From assembly GCF_040939455.1 (NCBI RefSeq), contig NC_134107.1:16493537-16557536 (forward strand): a stretch of 64,000 nucleotides of DNA, given 5' to 3'. The position numbers and the translations under genes were made by a program. A model generated the notes under the pieces. That model searched no databases, was not told the DNA's origin, and saw nothing but the letters and a program-made list of their open reading frames with translations. This DNA comes from Microcebus murinus. Lineage: Eukaryota > Chordata > Mammalia > Primates > Cheirogaleidae. Positions within the stretch are counted from its first letter, which is position 1. Every line of letters begins with the position of its first letter. Below are positions 46,271 to 57,389 of this stretch, piece after piece.

Positions 46271-46639
46271 ACAAAGTGTTACTTTTTTTTTTAACTGCTC
46301 ACTCTCCTGGGTTCCAACTTGAATCTACCTGCCCTGCCAAAGTAGGTTTTATTTGTCCCCAGTCTAAGCTGACTTCCACTCTTCTCTAAACTTAGAATCA
46401 TCCAGTCTCTTTAAGAGGAAATGTATAATCAGCCACCTGCGTTCCTCCATGGTATCTCAAATTTGTATGCTTCGTTTGAGTTTTCATTATGAATGTAAAA
46501 CCCACCTGCTTTAGTATGCACTACCAAACAAGCCTCTTAATAGTCCTGACTTCCCCAAGTACCGCAATGTCCACCCTGCTCCAGCCAAGCTCCAACGTGG
46601 AACATCACAAAGCTCTGCTTTGATTATTCCAAATGGAGC

Positions 46640-46775
46640 AGGAGAAAGAATCCTAGATTTATAATCAAGAGACCTGGAGTCTGGCCCAACTCTGCATCTA
46701 ACTCACTGTGCGGCAAGGCGTGTTACTAATCTCAGTTTCTTTTTCTGTAATATAGCAGTTGTTCTAATATGAACA
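46640..46775 (+). repeat. MIR SINE (sense)
   Basis: 'gagacctggagtctggccca', 'actctgcatctaactcactg' and 'cagtttctttttctgtaata' in MIR order. Confidence 0.65.
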
Positions 46776-46869
46776 AAAAAGGCTTTACAACAGCATGTAT
46801 TAGAAAAAACTCATATAAAATAGAATAGGCAAAAAGAGATGCCTGAGAGCCAACAAACTATTAAGTGGT

Positions 46870-47072
46870 TGTGGCAGATTGTATTTCCCAAAAATGGCCA
46901 CAATAATTTTCACGCCACATGCTCTTGAAGAACTCTGTCACCTCCCCACCAAGAGGTGGAGTCTATTTCCTTCCTCCGTGAACCCAGCCTTGGGGACTGC
47001 TTTACTAATAGAGTACCCCGGAAGTTTTGTTGCATGATTTCTGGGACTATCTTAGAAGAGTCAATACAGCTT
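46870..47072 (+). mobile_element. MLT1-type LTR, 5' part
   Basis: 'tgtggcagattgtatttccc', 'cacctccccaccaagagg' and 'gggactgctttactaataga' follow the start of an MLT1 LTR (a MaLR/ERVL-class retroelement). It is cut at 47072 by a younger LTR; the remainder lies at 47449-47880. Confidence 0.6.
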
Positions 47073-47443
47073 TGCTATGGACTAAATGTTTGTGCCCCCT
47101 GCCCCCACAAATTCATATATTGAAATCCTAACCCCCAACATGAAGGTGGTAGGAGGTGGGGCCTTCGCCAGATGAAGTAGGTCATGAGGGCGGATCCATC
47201 ACAAATTATTAGTGCTTTTATATAAGAGACCTCAGAGAGCTCTCTACCTATTTCTGCCATGTGAGGATAAGACAATAAATTGACAGTCTACGACCCAGAA
47301 GAGGGCTTTCATCAGAAACTGACCATGCTCGCTGGCACCCTGATCTCAGACTTCCAGCCTCCAAAACTGTGAAAAATGAATGTTTGTCGTTGAAGCTACC
47401 CAATAAGTGATGATTTGTTATAGCAGCCCAGACAGATAGAACA
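47073..47443 (+). mobile_element. Solo MaLR LTR (MST/MLT1 class), nested
   Basis: Begins 'tgctatggactaaatgtttg' and ends 'cccagacagatagaaca'. A perfect 5-base target duplication, AGCTT, flanks it (47068-47072 and 47444-47448). The interior has 'aggaggtggggccttc', 'ggtcatgagggcggatc' and 'ctgccatgtgaggataag', typical of MST-like LTRs. No internal genes. Confidence 0.85.
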
Positions 47444-47448
47444 AGCTT

Positions 47449-47456
47449 TCGCTTTC

Positions 47457-47532
<76 letters not shown>

Positions 47533-47880
47533 GGCAAGCACCTCTGGAAGCCTGTGTTGCCATGGAAGATGTCTGACTACCCTGAAGCCACCATGCTGAA
47601 GAGACCATGTAGAATTAGAGGAGATGCCAAGGAGCCCCAGCTGTTCCAGCCTATACGTCTTTGAGTCTCCTTAGCCAGTCACTCAACACATGAGTGAATG
47701 TGAGCTTGCAAGTGATTCCAGCCTTAGCCCTGACTGCAAACACGTGATACTCCAAGTGAAAACTGCCTTGCTGAGCCCAATCAACCTCTTGAACCTGAGG
47801 GACAACAATAAGCCAATTGTTATTGTTTTAAGTCCCTACAATTTGGAGTGGTTTGTTACACAGCAATATATTAATATAAC
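47449..47880 (+). mobile_element. MLT1-type LTR, 3' part with (CT)n expansion
   Basis: Continues the interrupted MLT1: a CT-rich stretch at 47459-47532 (almost pure CT), then 'agccaccatgctgaagagac', 'agtctccttagccagtcact' and 'gtggtttgttacacagcaat', the usual MLT1 end. MLT1 LTRs carry a short CT-rich run at this point, so the microsatellite probably grew from it. Frames with long Arg-Glu runs on the other strand are products of the CT tract. Confidence 0.65.
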
Positions 47881-48985
47881 TAGAATGGAGCTTTTGTTTG
47901 GGTCGTGGGATAGAGTAATTCATGTTACATCCTGTATTGCTTTAACAGTTCATAATAACTGTCATTACAGGGAGGGGGAAAGAAGCTTTTTTTTTAATTT
48001 TAAGGAAAATAAACAGCCTTGCCTATTAAACCATCATGCTTAACATGGTAGCAGAATCTTCCCAGTTACATAAATGTCAATTGAGTGAATCTGTAACTTT
48101 CTCCCCTTTATTTTGGTTACATCTAGCCCATATTTGAGAGGGTAAGGACCATCAGGGTTACACCCAGGCCATTGGTTTAAATTGGTCCCCATTCCTGTGG
48201 ACCCAACCTGGCCCTCTCTTGTCTCTGGCTTAAGGGTTCCACAGAAGGCTGGAAGGTATAGCTCCATCTGCAGTGAGTAACAGGAAGGTTGATTTGGCCA
48301 GAAATAGACTTGTATGCAAAGTGGGAGTTTGCCTGAGAAAATGATTTAGGATGAGGGCTGGGACACAGAAGACAACTGATTAAGAAAATAAACAGTCACA
48401 AACTTTTATAAAGACATTAACAAGTCTTCACAAAGGAAGTGCATAAATATATATCTAGATGCTCTTATTTCCCTGAATTATTCTCCAATTTGTCTTTTTT
48501 CTCAAACATCTATTGAGAAACGTCTATTAATATTTACTAAGCTGTGAGTCTAGCTCTGGCATTAAAAGAATGAATAATTTATAGTCCATGACCTCAAATT
48601 AAGGAGAGGAAATGACTTAAAAATAATTTTACATGATTTTTAAGCCTTGATAAACAAAGTCAATGTTTGGTCAATAATTAACATTATTAGATTAAGAAAG
48701 CATGAAGATTTTTTGCAAAGCGCAGTCAACTGAATTTTATGCTATTCTCGTTCTTTTGTGTTAGCCGTATCTGAGAAAAGCCAATTTGTGGTTTTATAAA
48801 TAAATTAACAGAAACCCCTGCCATCTAGTCGTAGCTAACACAAATGCAAGAGGAGTGCCTAGAAAGGCCAAAATCATCTATACGTTGGGTAGGAATGACT
48901 TGTAAAACCTAATGTATAAAGGGTCAGCAGATAGTCACTTATTTATTTACTAAATTTTTTTAATACCTAGGGAAAAGGCAGTGTC
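47881..48985. other. Intergenic, no gene seen
   Basis: Nothing recognised. Confidence 0.4.
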
Positions 48986-48989
48986 GTTG

Positions 48990-49470
48990 GCTCTCACTGC
49001 AGAGTGCATAAGACAGACAAGGAACATATAAGTAAATACATGTTGATATGATACAAGGTAGTAAGGAGGACTATCACGAGAAGGAAAGCAGGGATGAGGA
49101 CAGACAACGATACACAGTGGAGTGGATCATTTAGGCAGGGAGGTTCAGGAGTTGGGGAAGGCATCTCTTGGGTATTTGGGCAGAGAACGGAACAAAATAA
49201 GGGATCGACCCATGCAAAGATGTAGGGACCCATTCCAAGAAAAGGGAAGAGCAAGTTGAAAGATTCTTGTGTGGGAATAGGTTTGGCACTTTCAAAGGAT
49301 ACTGTGTGGATAGGACTAGCGCAGAGTGAGTGAGTGGGGAGAGGGGAGGTAGATACAGTCACGGAGATAGTTAGGAACCCATCTGGGTGGAGGCCATGGT
49401 AAAGAATTTTATCTAAATAAAATAAGGATTTAAAGTCATGGCACTGGATAAAATTACCTAAGGAGTGACT
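48990..49470 (+). repeat. L2-like LINE relic
   Basis: 'aggttcaggagttgggg', 'gcagagtgagtgagtgggga' and 'ggaggccatggtaaagaatt' follow the dispersed L2-associated consensus. The 122-codon antisense frame here is a repeat artefact. Confidence 0.45.
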
Positions 49471-49955
49471 ACAGAGAGGGAATAAGGTCTATGTTGAAGC
49501 CCTGGGAGACTCTAATGTTTAAGAAACAGAATAAAGTAGTATCCAGGAAGACAAAGGAAAAATGTGAAAATTTTTCCAAGAAAAAGGAGGGAGCAGCTGT
49601 TTCAAATACCGCAAGAGCCAAGCCATCGCTCCTGAAATTGTACATCTGGCCAACTCTCTTCAGCCCATGCAGCTATCATTCCTAGCTGTCTCTCAAGCAG
49701 TCCTGCATCCTCAGCATTGAAATGAAAATGAAACTACCTCCTTCAGAACATATTTTTCAGAACATGAAAAAAATCTCAAATTTCTCTTTCTTCCACTTGC
49801 ATATGTCCCTCTATATATATTCTCCTTTTAACAGAGGATTTTTAAATGACTCAGAACTACAAACCTCTTTTAAAATTGGCATACAGATTTAGGCAATACC
49901 ATCTGTGACATTTTTAACCACCCAAAAGTGATCAGGACTATCTTCTACTTACTTT
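49471..49955. other. Intergenic, no gene seen
   Basis: No gene recognised. Confidence 0.4.
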
Positions 49956-49959
49956 GATA

Positions 49960-50138
49960 ATAAAAAGAATAATACCCTATGACCTAGGGTAGTTTATCCC
50001 AGAAACACGAGAATGGTTTAACAGTCCCAAAGCAAATAGTGTTACTCATCATATTAATAAACAAAAATAGAACTACATGATATCTCCGTAGATGCAGGAA
50101 ATCTTTTGACAAAATCCAAAATCCATTCCTGATTTAAA
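49960..50138 (+). mobile_element. Older sense L1 ORF2, left part
   Basis: 'tcatcatattaataaacaaa', 'gatatctccgtagatgcagg' and 'cttttgacaaaatccaaaat' are ORF2 landmarks. The next ORF2 phrase ('actctcaacaaaccaggaat') appears only at 50750, after a younger L1. Confidence 0.75.
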
Positions 50139-50750
50139 AAAAAAAAAAACTTATGGCAGCACAATTCACCATTGCAAGGATGTGGAAACAACCCAAGTGC
50201 CCATCAATTCATGACTGGATAATTAAAATTTGGTATATGTTTACAATGGAATATTACTTAATTCTAAGAAATGACAGTGAGCTAACACCACTTTTATTAT
50301 CCTGGATTGAGCTTAAGCCCATTATCCAAAGTGAGGTGACACAAGATCAGAAAAATGGGCTCCACATGTACTCGCTGTCACATTGGTACTAACTGATTAT
50401 CATTACGGTGCTCAAAGGGTGGTGGTGTTCACCAGAGATTTGGGGGGTGGGAGGATAGACCCACATCTGAGGGTGTGGCAAACAGTGTAGAGGGGAAGGG
50501 CGTATCTCTAACCTTTGCTAAGTAAAGGCAAAGTTATAAAATCTAACCAAAATGTTATAAAAAACCAAAAAACATTTATCAGGTGTCAGGCAGATGGGAA
50601 GGAGGGGATGGGCTTATATATATAAATTATAAGTGCATTGTCGGGGGCATGGACACGCTTGAAGCTCTGACTCGAGGGGGAAGGGAAGGTAATAGCAATG
50701 TATATAACCTTAATATTTGTACCCCCATATTACACTGAAATAAAAAAAAA
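50139..50750 (+). mobile_element. Younger L1 3' end nested in older L1
   Basis: 'gcagcacaattcaccattgc', 'caatggaatattacttaatt', 'catttatcaggtgtcaggca', 'gctctgactcgagggg' and 'atttgtacccccatattaca' with a tail of A residues. It splits the older ORF2 exactly between consecutive codon blocks, with A-rich sequence at both junctions. Confidence 0.8.
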
Positions 50751-51585
50751 CTCTCAACAAACCAGGAATCAAAGGGAGCCCAACCTGATAAAGAATATCT
50801 ATGAAAAATCTATGTAAAGTATGGTGAAAAACTGAAAGTTTTCTCTAAAATCAAAGACAGTACAGGAAGTTGTACTATTCCGCATTGTATTGCAGGTTCT
50901 ATCCAGTGCAATAAGGTGAGAAAAAGAAATAAAGCTAGTCGAACTAGAAAAGAAGAAATAAAACTGTTTATTCATAGACAACATGGAGTCAAACTAAGTG
51001 TCCATCAATGGATGATTGGATAAAGAAAATGTAGGACATACACACAATGGAATATTATTCAGCCATAAAAGTGAATGAAATCCTTTTATTTGCAATAACA
51101 TGGATGCAAGTGAAGAACATTATGTTAAGTGAAAAAAGCCAAGCACAGAAAGACAAATCTCACACGTTCTCACTCATATGTGGAAGCTAAATATTAAAAA
51201 AAAATTGATCTCATCGAGACAGAATAGATGATGGTTACCAGAGGCTGGGAAGGGAAGCAGGGGATGGGGAGGACAAAGTGGGATGGTTACTGGGTGCAAA
51301 AATATAGTTATATAATTAGATAGAATGAACAGTATTTGATAGCACAACAAAGTGACTATGGTCAACAATAAGTTACGGTTTACTTTAAAATAATGAAAAG
51401 AGTGGAATTGGAATGTTCCTAACACAAAGAAATGATAAATCCTTGAGGTGATGGATACCCCAATTACACTGATTTGATTATTATTCATTTCATGCCTCTA
51501 ACCAACATCACATGTACCCTATAAATATATACAACTATTTTATACCCATAATAATTAAAATTTTTAATTTTTTTTTAAATCTAGG
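50751..51585 (+). mobile_element. Older sense L1, right part and L1MA-type end
   Basis: ORF2 resumes at 50751 ('aacctgataaagaatatcta'). From about 50985 an L1MA-like end follows: 'gtgtccatcaatggatgatt', 'atggttaccagaggctggga', 'gacccc'-type 'gatggataccccaattacac', 'tatatacaactattttatac'. They may be one internally deleted element or two. Confidence 0.7.
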
Positions 51586-51589
51586 TATG

Positions 51590-51723
51590 ACAAAGTTAAT
51601 AGGAGGCTGTGCATACATTATATGCAAATACCACACCATTTTATATCAGGGACTTGAGCATCCACAGATTTTGGTAGCCACGGGAAGTCCTGGCACAAAT
51701 CCCCTGTGGATACCAAGGCATAA
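51590..51723. mobile_element. Tigger-like terminal fragment
   Basis: 'ttatatgcaaataccacacc', 'atttt atatcagggacttg' and 'agcatccacagattttggta' match a common end of Tigger/MER-type DNA transposons. It is sandwiched between L1 pieces. Confidence 0.5.
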
Positions 51724-52054
51724 TGGTATACACATACAGTGGAATATTATTCAACCTTAAAAATGAAGGAAACCCTGCCGTATGCAACCACATAGAAGAA
51801 CCTTGAGAACATTATGCTAAGTGAAATAAGCCAATCACAGAAGGACAAACACTGCATGATTCCACCTATATTACATATCTAAAATAGTCAAACTCATAGA
51901 AGCACCCCCTAGTGGTTGCTAGGGAGTGGAGGGGAGGGAAACCAGGAGTTGTTCAATGGGTATAAAGTTTCAGTTATGCAAGATGAATAAACCTAGAGAT
52001 CTGCTCGAGAGCATGTGCTTATAGTTAACTATGCCTTACTTAACTCTTAAAATT
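51724..52054 (+). mobile_element. Old sense L1 3' region, left of piggyBac element
   Basis: 'acagtggaatattattcaac', 'cattatgctaagtgaaataa' and 'tggttgctagggagtgga' are sense L1M landmarks. Confidence 0.75.
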
Positions 52055-52058
52055 TTAA

Positions 52059-52298
52059 CCCTTTGCACTCGTTTGCTTTTTTCTCGATTCCTTTATTCTA
52101 CTTGGGATTTAATTTTTTAAATACCCTAGATTTTACAAAGCGAGGCAGTAGAATAAAAAGCTGGAGTTTCTTTTCATACAAACTTATTTATTTGGATTTT
52201 TTTATATTTCAAATTATTGATACATTCAAAGAGTAATTTTAATCTCTATAATTTTTGCTAACCGTGTCGAGTCACACTCAACATCCGAGTGCAAAGGG
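52059..52298. mobile_element. Non-autonomous piggyBac-type element, perfect ends
   Basis: The 240-base element is bounded by TTAA target duplications (52055-52058 and 52299-52302) and by perfect 13-base inverted repeats CCCTTTGCACTCG and CGAGTGCAAAGGG. TTAA targets and CCC..GGG ends are the piggyBac signature. The termini resemble the primate MER85/MER75 families as I recall them. There is no transposase frame, so it would need a transposase supplied elsewhere. A subterminal 'gtcgagtcacactcaac' may be a partial palindrome. Confidence 0.9.
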
Positions 52299-52349
52299 TT
52301 AAGAACGCAAGTCTCAAGTTATCTGTTTTTACCATAATTAAAAAAAAAA

Positions 52350-53035
52350 AAAGATTGGTCATGTCAAGCGTTGGCAAGTATTTGGAGGAACTAGAACTCT
52401 CATGCACTGTTGGCATTGCCGGTAGGGATGTGAAGTGATACAACCACTTTGGAAAACAATCTGGCAGTTTCCTAAAATGTTAAACATATCTACCATATGA
52501 CTCAGCCACTCCACCCTTAGGTATTACCTAAGGGAACTGAAAGTATATATCCATACCAAGGTTTTTCATGAATGTTCACAGCAGCTTTATTTATAATAGC
52601 CAAAAACTGGAAACAACCCAAATGCCCATAAACATATGAATGAATAAACAAACGCAGTGGCCATACAGTGTAGCAATACTCAGCAATAATAAGGAATGAA
52701 TTATTGATATGCATGCACAACAATGTTAATGATTCTCAAAATAATTATACTAAGTGAAAGAAGTCAGACCTGATGCCATTTACATAAAATATATATGAAA
52801 CTCCAAGAAATGCAAACTAATCTATGATGATAAAAAGTAGACCAGTGGTTGCCTGGGGGTGTGGAGGTAGAGATAGGAGAAAGTATAGTGGGGTAATGAA
52901 ACTTAGGGGTGATATGCATGTTCCCTATCTTGATGGTGGCCGCAGTTTCATGAGCATATTCACGTCAAAATCTATCAAATTGTACACTTTAAATAGGTAC
53001 AGATTATTGCATGTCAAACCCCAATAAAGCTATTT
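52350..53035 (+). mobile_element. Old sense L1 3' end (L1MC/L1ME-like)
   Basis: 'gaactctcatgcactgttgg', 'ttatttataatagccaaaaa', 'agtggttgcctgggggtgt', 'tgatggtggccgcagtttca' and 'tgtcaaaccccaataaagct' form the standard end. Confidence 0.85.
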
Positions 53036-53565
53036 TTTAAGGTCTTAGCAAATTAGAAGGGATTTCAGACATATCCTCTGAGTAACAGTTTAGGATGATA
53101 GGTAGATATAACAAAGATAAGAAATTATATATATATACACATATGTAACTTAGTCAATATTTTAAATGCTATTAAATAGTAATAAATAACAACGGTCAGT
53201 GTTTGGAATCTTGAATTCCTTTAGGTGATCACTTAAGATTGAAAAAGAAGACCTGAAGGGAACCTTGGTGACTTCTTAGAGGCACTATACTGATTAGCTG
53301 TGCAGTGGAGCAAATCTTGGCCCAAGAGGCATTCTGGAAGGGCTTTGGAAGGCAGTAGTTCATGTGAGCCAATCCTGCTCCTTTTGAAGGAGCTGTAAAT
53401 TCCCCCAAATTCTCCTCATTGACCTTTAAGAGGGTCAAGGTGAGTTCCACGGACTTCACATTTATGTCAGTCCATAAGATGCACCCATCTCAGACCATGC
53501 CCACAAAACATTGAGACTAAGAATGCAGGTGACACCCAGACACTTCTGAAGCAAAATGCAGCCAA
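53036..53565. other. Intergenic, no gene seen
   Basis: A short TA tract lies at 53127-53140. A 76-codon antisense frame has no domain. Confidence 0.4.
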
Positions 53566-53569
53566 GACT

Positions 53570-54270
53570 TGGGACCTGGTATGAATGTGGTGAAAAGGGG
53601 ATGCTTATACACACACTGTTGGTGGGAATGTGAATTAGTACAACCTCTAAGAAAAAGAGCATAGAAGTTTCTCAAAGAATTAAACGTAGATCTACCATTT
53701 GATCCTGCAATCCCACTAGTGGGTACCTACCCAAAGGAAAATACATCATTACGTCAAAAAGGTACTTGGACTTGTATGTTTATCACAGCACAGTTCACAA
53801 TTGCAAAGATGTGGAATCCATGCCCATCAACTGAGGAGTGGGTAAGGAAAATGTGTATGCCATGAAGTTCTGCTCAGCCATGAGAAAGAATGAAATTATA
53901 TCTTTTGCAGCAAGATGGATGGAACTAGAGGCCATTATTCTAAGGGATTCAGGAATAGAAAAATAAAGGCCCCCTGTTCTCACTCATAAGCAGGAGCTAA
54001 GCTTTGGCTGTGCAAGGGCACACAGAGTGGTATGATGGATGTCAGAGACTCAAAAGAATGGATGTCAGAGACTCAAAAGAAGGGAGAGTGAGAAGAGGTA
54101 AGAGATGGTAAATTACCTATTGGGTACAGTGTACACTATTCAGGTGATGGGCACACTAAAATGCCAGACTTCACCACTATATGATATATACATCTAACAG
54201 AATTCAACCTGTACCCCCTAAATCTATTGAAATTGTTAAAAAAAGAATAAAAACATTTACAAAAATATTT
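53570..54270 (+). mobile_element. Sense L1 3' end with small tandem duplication
   Basis: 'gtggtgaaaaggggatgctt', 'actgttggtgggaatgtgaa', 'gatcctgcaatcccactagt' and 'ctgttctcactcataagcag', then the 3' UTR and an A-rich end. A 23-base unit, 'tggatgtcagagactcaaaa' plus 'gaa', is repeated twice in tandem at 54036-54081. Confidence 0.85.
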
Positions 54271-54334
54271 TTAAAAAAAGAATTGGAGCCTGGGCAAAGG
54301 AGAAGAAAGTGTATGTAAGGGCAGATATCAGTTA

Positions 54335-54565
54335 AGGGTATGCCCTTTGGAGCAAGAGAGATCTGAGGTCAGAACCACCGTGATCTACCACTTTCTTGCT
54401 ACATAATTTGGGCAAGTCGAATAATCTGTTTGGGTCTTGGTTGTTTTTTTTTTTATTTTGCTAAATGGGGTCAATAATAATTACATTCCATTAAAGTTGT
54501 TAGGACTAAAATAAATGATTCATGTAAAGCTTTTAGCATAGTAGCTAGCATATGGTAAGTGTGCA
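54335..54565 (+). repeat. MIR SINE (sense)
   Basis: 'gagcaagagagatctgaggt', 'aatttgggcaagtcgaataa' and 'agcatagtagctagcatatg' in MIR order, with a T run inside. Confidence 0.65.
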
Positions 54566-55520
54566 TTAGCTTAAGAGTCAAGTTAAAAACTTATTAGTGA
54601 ACTCTCCACTTCTGGAAGCGTCCAGATTTAAAGCTAATCTGGACCAGGAGGGACTAGTCCAGATAGTTCTGAAATGAAGAAGCCCACAGAGAAGCTATGG
54701 GTTTCTCTGCCTGTCACTACTCGCCATGCTGTGGAGCCTGGATGATAACCATAGCACTAGTTAATGTTTAGAAAACTTAGCAAATGCCTTCCCATTCTCT
54801 GAATGTCCCAAGTTATTGTGAGAGCAAATGAGATTCATGTGAAGTGTGGCCCACAGTAAGCGCTCAGTAAGTACTATTTCATAGATCAGAAGTAGGCTGA
54901 AAAGCACTAATTAATCTGAAGACGTACTGTAAAGAAGTCACAGACTGTATAATTTTGGTGACAAATCCTGAGTTCTTTTTACAACACAAATATGTCTAAC
55001 ATCCACCCCAGAAGCTGATGTGTTAGGGAACATTTTCACGGCAGTTAATATTTGCAAAACAGCCCCCAAGATCCACTCTGTGGGGTTGTTTTGCCCTGAT
55101 CTATAGTTTTAAAGTGATTTCTGCAAAGACACAAACAAAAGCTGATGTGTGAACCCAAATCTCTTGACCACCAGTGCTATTTTTTCCCCTATATCTTTTT
55201 CTAAATATGCCCAGCCAACTCTTTTCTAAAATATTTATCACATCTTCTTAACTTGAAAGTTTCTAGAGTTCAGAAGTTGCTGTTTATTTAATGTGCACAC
55301 TTCACTTTCTCACGCACAACTACACACACACACTATACAACACTGGCACATTGGGGCTATAAAGTGAATTTGCTGACTGATGTTGCTTCCTTCACAGATT
55401 GAACTTTTGCCTTTTCTTCACCAGATAAAAGGCAAAAGAAAAGTGCAATAACAATAAATTCCGGCTTGAGTGCTTATATGCCGAAGGTGGTAGGTGACAG
55501 CTAGAGACAGTGTATGTGGC
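54566..55520. other. Intergenic, no gene seen
   Basis: A MIR-like tail occurs near 54820-54890. No gene recognised. Confidence 0.4.
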
Positions 55521-55524
55521 AGAT

Positions 55525-55755
55525 AAGTGCTCAGACCTCCAGGTGGAAGCCCCACTCGACCACTTGCTTGCTCACCTTGAGAAAATCACTCAATCTCTCT
55601 AAGCCCGAAGTGCCTCATGTACCTACAAAGCAAAGATGATAATAGAACATGCCTGATCAGGATGTCCAGCAAATTAAATCAATTCCTATAGTAAACTTAC
55701 GGTAATTCCTGGGCGGTAATAAGGCCTAATGAATGTTAGTTGCTATTATTATTAT
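55525..55755 (+). repeat. MIR SINE (sense)
   Basis: 'gaccacttgcttgctcacct', 'gagaaaatcactcaatctct' and 'taatgaatgttagttgctat' in MIR order, ending in (ATT)n. Confidence 0.7.
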
Positions 55756-56100
55756 TTGCATAATTTTTCTTATTATTAAATGTTATTTAAAACCCACAGA
55801 AAGAACAAGAAGGCAAACAAAGAAAAAGAATAAATTATGAGCTTTGGAAAATCCCTTTGGATTAAAACGGCAGTTGCATTTGCAAATAGCTTCATCATTA
55901 ATTTTCCTGGCATTTTTGCTTTACTTACCAAGTATTTGTTGTGCCAACCAATGTGCTTGGGGGTTCAGCAGGCACAACTGAATAAGACAGACGTGATTCC
56001 TGTCCATCCATGCCTTGGATCCTCAAAGCCATAGTTCTATAAAGTAAGTAAATGCACTTGGCAGATAAGAAAACTGAGAACTGGAGAAGTTGAAACTTAA
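55756..56100. other. Intergenic, no gene seen
   Basis: No gene. The reading frames at 55837-56034 and 55925-56113 are short and overlap on opposite strands. Confidence 0.4.
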
Positions 56101-56104
56101 AGGA

Positions 56105-56420
56105 TTCATTCATTTATTCAACAAATGTTGATTGAGTTCCTCTCCTGTGCTAGGTGCTTTGCTAGGCAGTGGGCATACAGAAATGAAGCTCACGGATAAA
56201 GAGCTTGCTGTCATGTTGTTCCCTTACTAGCTGTCAGGATTAGACAATATCGAGCACACAGAACATCTAGTATGTCAGACGGTGACAAGCATTACATAGA
56301 ATCATACATCAGGAAGGAGGGGTGGAGAGTTTGGGTGCGATTTTAAGTACAGTTGTCTAGGAAAGCCTCCCCAAGAAGGTGATATCTGAGGAAAGACAGA
56401 AAGGATAGAGACACTGAGGA
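56105..56420. repeat. L2-like LINE relic beside OR9Q2
   Basis: 'tcatttattcaacaaatgtt', 'cctgtgctaggtgctttgct' and 'gcatacagaaatgaagctca', then 'aagcctccccaagaaggtga'. It would lie in the OR9Q2 3' UTR or just beyond, and it contains an AATAAA on the minus strand (complement of 56112-56117). Confidence 0.55.
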
Positions 56421-56444
56421 GTGACATATTCCACAAGGATCCAT

Positions 56445-57389
56445 CTAAGGCCTCCCAGAAGCCCTGGGTCTGCTCAGGGATTTCATGACAGCCTGCTTCA
56501 CCTCCTTATTCCTCAGGCTGTAGATGAGGGGATTCAGCATTGGGGTCACCACCGTGTAGAGCACAGACACCACTCGGTCCCCCTCCGAGGACTGGCCCGA
56601 GTTATCGCGCAGGTACATGAAGATGAGGGTGCCGAAGAAGAGAGCGACGGCGGTGAGGTGGGAGGCGCAGGTGGAGAAGGTCTTGGCCCGGCCTCCAGCG
56701 GAGCGGATCTGCACGACGGCCGCAACGATGAACAGGTAGGACACCAAGATCACCAAGGTACAAGCAGGCATGACGAAAACGGCAAACGCGATGATCACCA
56801 CCTCCTGGGTGAAGCTGTCCCCGCAAGTGAGCTTCAGCAGAGGAGGGAGGTCGCAGAAGATGAAGTCGATCTCGTTGTTCCCGCAAAAGGAGAGCGTGAA
56901 GGCGGTGACCGTGCGCACGAAGGCACTGGAGAAGCCGGCGACGTAGGCCCCCGCCGCCAAGCCGGAGCGGGCCTTCTCGGTCATGACGGCGGCGTAGAGC
57001 AGGGGCCGGCACACGGCCACGTAGCGGTCATAGGCCATGATCGCCAGGAGGTAGCAGTCCAGGGAAGCAAAGAAGGTGAAGAGGAAGAACTGCGCCGCGC
57101 AACGCCCTCGGGAGATGAGCGCGCCGCGCGCCCACAGCACGGCCAGCAGCTGGGGCACGATGGCAGAGGAGTAGCAGATGTCCACCAGGGAGAGGTGGCT
57201 GAGGAAGAAGTACATCGGGGTGTGGAGCCGGCGGTCTTTGCGGATCAGGACGATCATCCCCGCGTTCCCCAGCAGAGTGGCAAGATAGAAACTCAGAAAC
57301 AGCAGGAAGAGAGGAAGCCCCCACTCGGGATGCTCAGCGAACGCAACAAGGAAGAACTCGGTCACTGGGGTGTAGTTCCTGGCAGCCAT
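56445..57389 (-). CDS. OR9Q2: Olfactory receptor OR9Q2 (intact)
   Basis: Odorant GPCR of 314 residues, the length I recall for human OR9Q2. Signatures: NYT glycosylation site 4-6, GN 41-42, LHTPMY 55-60, [10 protein letters not shown] 118-127, SY 217-218, FSTCASH 238-244 and PMLNPLIY 283-290. Cys97 and Cys179 fit the conserved disulfide. The start MAARNYTPVTEFF, the FFASLDCYLLAIMAYDRY block and the Arg-Pro end fit OR9Q2 rather than OR9Q1. It is transcribed toward the OR1S gene, opposite to the other three receptors. A splice acceptor on the minus strand ends at 57410, 20 bases before the ATG. Two out-of-frame ATGs (57405 and 57393) lie in that short leader. GC-rich codon use leaves a 351-codon stop-free frame on the opposite strand, which I regard as an artefact. 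Confidence 0.95.
   Translation of the reverse strand: MAARNYTPVTEFFLVAFAEHPEWGLPLFLLFLSFYLATLLGNAGMIVLIRKDRRLHTPMYFFLSHLSLVDICYSSAIVPQLLAVLWARGALISRGRCAAQFFLFTFFASLDCYLLAIMAYDRYVAVCRPLLYAAVMTEKARSGLAAGAYVAGFSSAFVRTVTAFTLSFCGNNEIDFIFCDLPPLLKLTCGDSFTQEVVIIAFAVFVMPACTLVILVSYLFIVAAVVQIRSAGGRAKTFSTCASHLTAVALFFGTLIFMYLRDNSGQSSEGDRVVSVLYTVVTPMLNPLIYSLRNKEVKQAVMKSLSRPRASGRP

Noticed and set aside
47248..47608. Frames with long Arg-Glu repeats
   Set aside because: Produced by reading the (CT)n microsatellite on the minus strand.
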